Under the pieces are notes generated by a model. That model was not told the DNA's origin and made no database searches. It saw only the letters and a list, made by a program, of their open reading frames with translations. Made by a program: the position numbers and the translations under genes. This document shows, piece by piece, positions 53,991 through 56,355 of a DNA stretch of 56,355 nt. Origin of the DNA: Thermoanaerobaculales bacterium (GTDB taxonomy: Bacteria; Acidobacteriota; Thermoanaerobaculia; Thermoanaerobaculales; Sulfomarinibacteraceae); contig DAOPQC010000006.1 in assembly GCA_035358815.1 (NCBI GenBank), forward strand, positions 1-56,355, written 5' to 3'. Each line of letters starts with the position of its first letter. Within the stretch, counting starts at the first letter, position 1.

Positions 53991-55265
53991 CTACTCACTG
54001 GACCGTTGCTCTTCAAGGGCGTCCCGGATCCTCTGCACGGTCTTGTCTATCTCGTCGAACCACGCTTCCTTCTTAGGGGCCAGTTTTTCGAGCGGGAGGA
54101 AGCTGTTCGCCCCCGGGTTCTTTCCGTACACCACAGCCTCGTACTTGTTGCCCGTCCCCTTCGAGGTGAACTCCTTGCGTGACGCGCCAGGCACGAGCCC
54201 GACGATCCCGTCCATGTAGTCCCGCCAGATTCCGTCATCGAGTGCAAGCGCCTTCAATCGATCGGCAAGACGCTCGACATCTCGAAGCTGGCTGTGTCGG
54301 TTGAGCTGGCCCAGCGTGAAGAACTCGCCACTATCTTCGTCAACAAATCGCAACAGCGGCCCACCCTTGCCCCAATGCACATCGAGATCGTGCTCGTGCG
54401 CATTCTGCAGAACCCATTCCGCGAACGCGACAACCGCGCCACCAGCCTTGTCCGCGCTCTTCCGGAGCTGCTCGAAAAACACAGTCTCGGTGATGGGTGG
54501 CTTTGGACCGTCGGGCTTGGGCTCGGGGGGCAACTTGACCCTCACCTTCAGCAGTCCATCCGGCACGTCGAGCTCGACGACTGCTCGGGTCACCTCGCGG
54601 GTCCTCGCGACGACGAGTGGTTGAACGAACAACGAAGGCGCAGGCTGGTCGTCCAGTCTGTAGATTGCCAACTCGACAAGTCCGAGCGTGAACCCGAGGT
54701 TTGGGGTCTTTTGAAGGAACTCGGCCATCCCTTCGACCCCTTCACGGATCCCGTCGCCGACAATCAGCAATAGAAATCGTCCGAGCGCCAGGTTCTTGCT
54801 GACGTTGTCCGAAAACCGAATCTCTTCAAGCAACTCGCCCTGCGACCTTGCGATGTCCAGTAGGTTGGTGTTCTTGTAAGCGGCACTGCTTCTCCTTACA
54901 GCCTCCTCCAGCTCTTCGTACGACCAACCCGCGATTTCCTTCGTGTAGTCGAGGATCTGCGCGACCACCTTTCGCCGCGCCTCCGGGTTTCTCCAGAGCT
55001 TCGTCTCCACCAGGACCAGGAAGCCCTCCGGCGTGACGTAGAGCAGGTCGATGGGTCCAGCATTGGTCGGCAGCTCGCGTGTGACTGGAAGCAGAGTTCG
55101 ATAGACCGGGTCAAACTCACCCGCGGGTAAGAGATCCGGATGCTTGAAGAGGAGATCCTGCAACCAATCCTCGTTGTAGCTCTTGTCGTTGAAGCGAAGC
55201 CTCTCGGCGTGCTTCGACCTGCCCGCCTTCAAAATCAGCGGCCGAGTGTCTTGCCGAGTTGCCAT
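53991..55265 (-). CDS. PD-(D/E)XK-domain protein
   Basis: 424 residues from ATG 55265 (GGAGG site). The nuclease motif GPIDLLYVTPEGFLVLVETK (D...ExK) lies near residue 75, after NEDWLQDLLFKHPDLLPAGE, which is typical of DUF4268/NERD-like restriction folds. A C-terminal domain of about 200 residues has no recognised motif. Second gene of a three-gene operon. Confidence 0.78.
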   Translation of the reverse strand: MATRQDTRPLILKAGRSKHAERLRFNDKSYNEDWLQDLLFKHPDLLPAGEFDPVYRTLLPVTRELPTNAGPIDLLYVTPEGFLVLVETKLWRNPEARRKVVAQILDYTKEIAGWSYEELEEAVRRSSAAYKNTNLLDIARSQGELLEEIRFSDNVSKNLALGRFLLLIVGDGIREGVEGMAEFLQKTPNLGFTLGLVELAIYRLDDQPAPSLFVQPLVVARTREVTRAVVELDVPDGLLKVRVKLPPEPKPDGPKPPITETVFFEQLRKSADKAGGAVVAFAEWVLQNAHEHDLDVHWGKGGPLLRFVDEDSGEFFTLGQLNRHSQLRDVERLADRLKALALDDGIWRDYMDGIVGLVPGASRKEFTSKGTGNKYEAVVYGKNPGANSFLPLEKLAPKKEAWFDEIDKTVQRIRDALEEQRSSE

Positions 55266-55324
55266 CGGTGCCTCCGTTTCGCAATTCTCGCCCGGCCACC
55301 CGCGGTAAACGTATATCCCGCCGC

Positions 55325-56263
55325 CTACCCTGTCTTGAGGAAGCGTTCGTAGCGGCGCTCGAGGAGGTCGCGGTCGGGCTTCTGCTCGGCAGAGCGGGGT
55401 GTCCAGATGCGCTGGTTGTGGACTCCCTGCAGGCCGTGGAGGAGCATCGGGCCGTCGGTCTCGTCGAGGATCGAGCGCCGCACCTCGACCGTGTAGTCGG
55501 GTCGCACCGCGAGGAGGTACTTGTCGAAGGCGCCGTGGTGCAGTCGGCAGAGCGACAAGCCGTTCGGCACGATCGGCTCCCCGCCAGGCTCGGTGTCCGG
55601 GATGATGTGCGCCGCCTCGAGGAGCTCGGGATGTCGCAGTCGGCAGAGGGCGCACTGCTGCTGGTAGGCGGCGAGCACCCGTTCCCTGAACCCCTGCTGG
55701 TGAAGGCGCTGGCGGACCTGGGTCGTGGTGTACCGCCTCCGATAATCGGTTTCCAGATTGTCCCGGCCCGGTTCTGTAAGCGAGGACTTCAGTCCTCCGA
55801 GACCGACCACGGGCTGATCCGCCCTGACCGTGAACTTCAGCGCACCCAAGTCGTCGTTCACAATAAAGACCGGCCAGACGGCGGAGTACCTTCCCGGTAC
55901 GAAACCAAAGAAGTAGACCAGCGGAGCTTGCTCCGCCATCGCCTTTCTGAGGCGGACGTTGTCGGGGTGCATCGGATCGGTGCCGCGGTAGTCGTAGAGC
56001 AAGGTGTCGTCATCGCGGCCGAACTCGTCGTGGTACGGACCCTCTGCCGACGTGCGGATGGAGAGCGGAAGCTCGGGAAGCACGCGGGGCTTGAAGATGC
56101 CCTGCTGGCTGACCAAGGGCACCCGCTCGCCGTCGATGAAGAGGCCGTGGGCGAGCAGGCTCCACGGCAGCACGTCGCCGTGAATCCGGGTCTGCTCCTC
56201 GAGCCAGGCAAAGACCGTCAGACGGATCCGCGTGTCGCGCTGGCGCTCGCTCTCCGTGGGCAT
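55325..56263 (-). CDS. HNH endonuclease (McrA-like)
   Basis: 312 residues. The HNH motif is QQQCALCRLRHPELLEAAHI with IPDTEPGGEPI, then NGLSLCRLHHGAFDKYLLAV; the zinc cysteines and HH are present. The N-terminal part (FAWLEEQTRIHGDVLPWSLL) is typical of this family of putative restriction enzymes. First gene of the operon with the PD-(D/E)XK gene (59 bp between them). Confidence 0.88.
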   Translation of the reverse strand: MPTESERQRDTRIRLTVFAWLEEQTRIHGDVLPWSLLAHGLFIDGERVPLVSQQGIFKPRVLPELPLSIRTSAEGPYHDEFGRDDDTLLYDYRGTDPMHPDNVRLRKAMAEQAPLVYFFGFVPGRYSAVWPVFIVNDDLGALKFTVRADQPVVGLGGLKSSLTEPGRDNLETDYRRRYTTTQVRQRLHQQGFRERVLAAYQQQCALCRLRHPELLEAAHIIPDTEPGGEPIVPNGLSLCRLHHGAFDKYLLAVRPDYTVEVRRSILDETDGPMLLHGLQGVHNQRIWTPRSAEQKPDRDLLERRYERFLKTG

Positions 56264-56317
56264 GTCGCTCTCTGACTGATTCTATCCTCCCCCACCCCCC
56301 CGTCCGCCCCTGCAAAT

Positions 56318-56341
56318 GGTGCCAGGCACCGAACTCCGCAC
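56318..56341. repeat. Inverted copy of the 24-bp repeat at 36400
   Basis: GGTGCCAGGCACC followed by GAACTCCGCAC is the exact reverse complement of 36400-36423. It lies upstream of the HNH gene promoter region. Confidence 0.75.
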
Positions 56342-56355
56342 CAATGGAAACGGTG

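Overview
The window is a GC-rich (roughly two thirds G+C) bacterial chromosome segment. An Oar-type carboxypeptidase-regulatory/TonB receptor, a eukaryotic-like Ser/Thr kinase with a TolB/PD40-type C-terminus, a Deg-type protease, many small toxin-antitoxin pairs and abundant palindromic intergenic repeats would fit an Acidobacteriota genome (for example the Thermoanaerobaculia). That assignment is inference, because no phylogenetic marker is present.

Layout. 1-5640: TetR regulator plus truncated TonB-dependent receptor, RNase R, an NYN-domain RNase behind a leader terminator, and an RHH/RelE toxin-antitoxin pair. 5696-5782: tRNA-Leu(CAG). 5726-20198: a 14.4-kb integrated element bounded by a 57-bp direct repeat that is the 3' part of the tRNA-Leu gene. 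All its genes lie on the minus strand: integrase at the right end, an accessory operon, an excisionase-like protein, a replication initiator containing iterons, a DnaC-like loader, two tandem tyrosine recombinases, HK97-type major capsid, prohead protease, a tape-measure-like protein and, last, a small terminase. No large terminase, portal, major tail or lysis gene can be found, so it looks like a capsid-encoding phage satellite rather than a complete prophage.

20199-39780: chromosomal backbone. It holds a secreted zinc metalloprotease, a Ser/Thr kinase, a small Cys-containing protein and a radical SAM/SPASM enzyme (possible peptide-modification locus), an XPF/ERCC4-type nuclease, two Phd/PIN toxin-antitoxin pairs, an RHH/RelE pair, an outer-membrane barrel, a QueG-like iron-sulfur protein, an MBL-TPR protein, a TauE/SafE transporter, a Deg-like protease and RmuC. 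Several decayed gene copies and REP-type repeats lie between them.

39860-56263: a nuclease and defence island. It has a PD-(D/E)XK-like protein facing a membrane coiled-coil protein; a HIT-HNH pair flanked by a whole and a partial copy of an endonuclease/exonuclease/phosphatase gene; a type I restriction-modification operon whose hsdM-hsdS and hsdR genes are separated by a GIY-YIG/DUF4357 protein and a low-GC reverse transcriptase; and a convergent operon of HNH nuclease, PD-(D/E)XK nuclease and a protein of unknown function.

The most interesting parts are the capsid-encoding element and the restriction-modification operon with the embedded reverse transcriptase. Start sites were moved from the longest open frame wherever a ribosome-binding site, operator or family alignment favoured an internal start.
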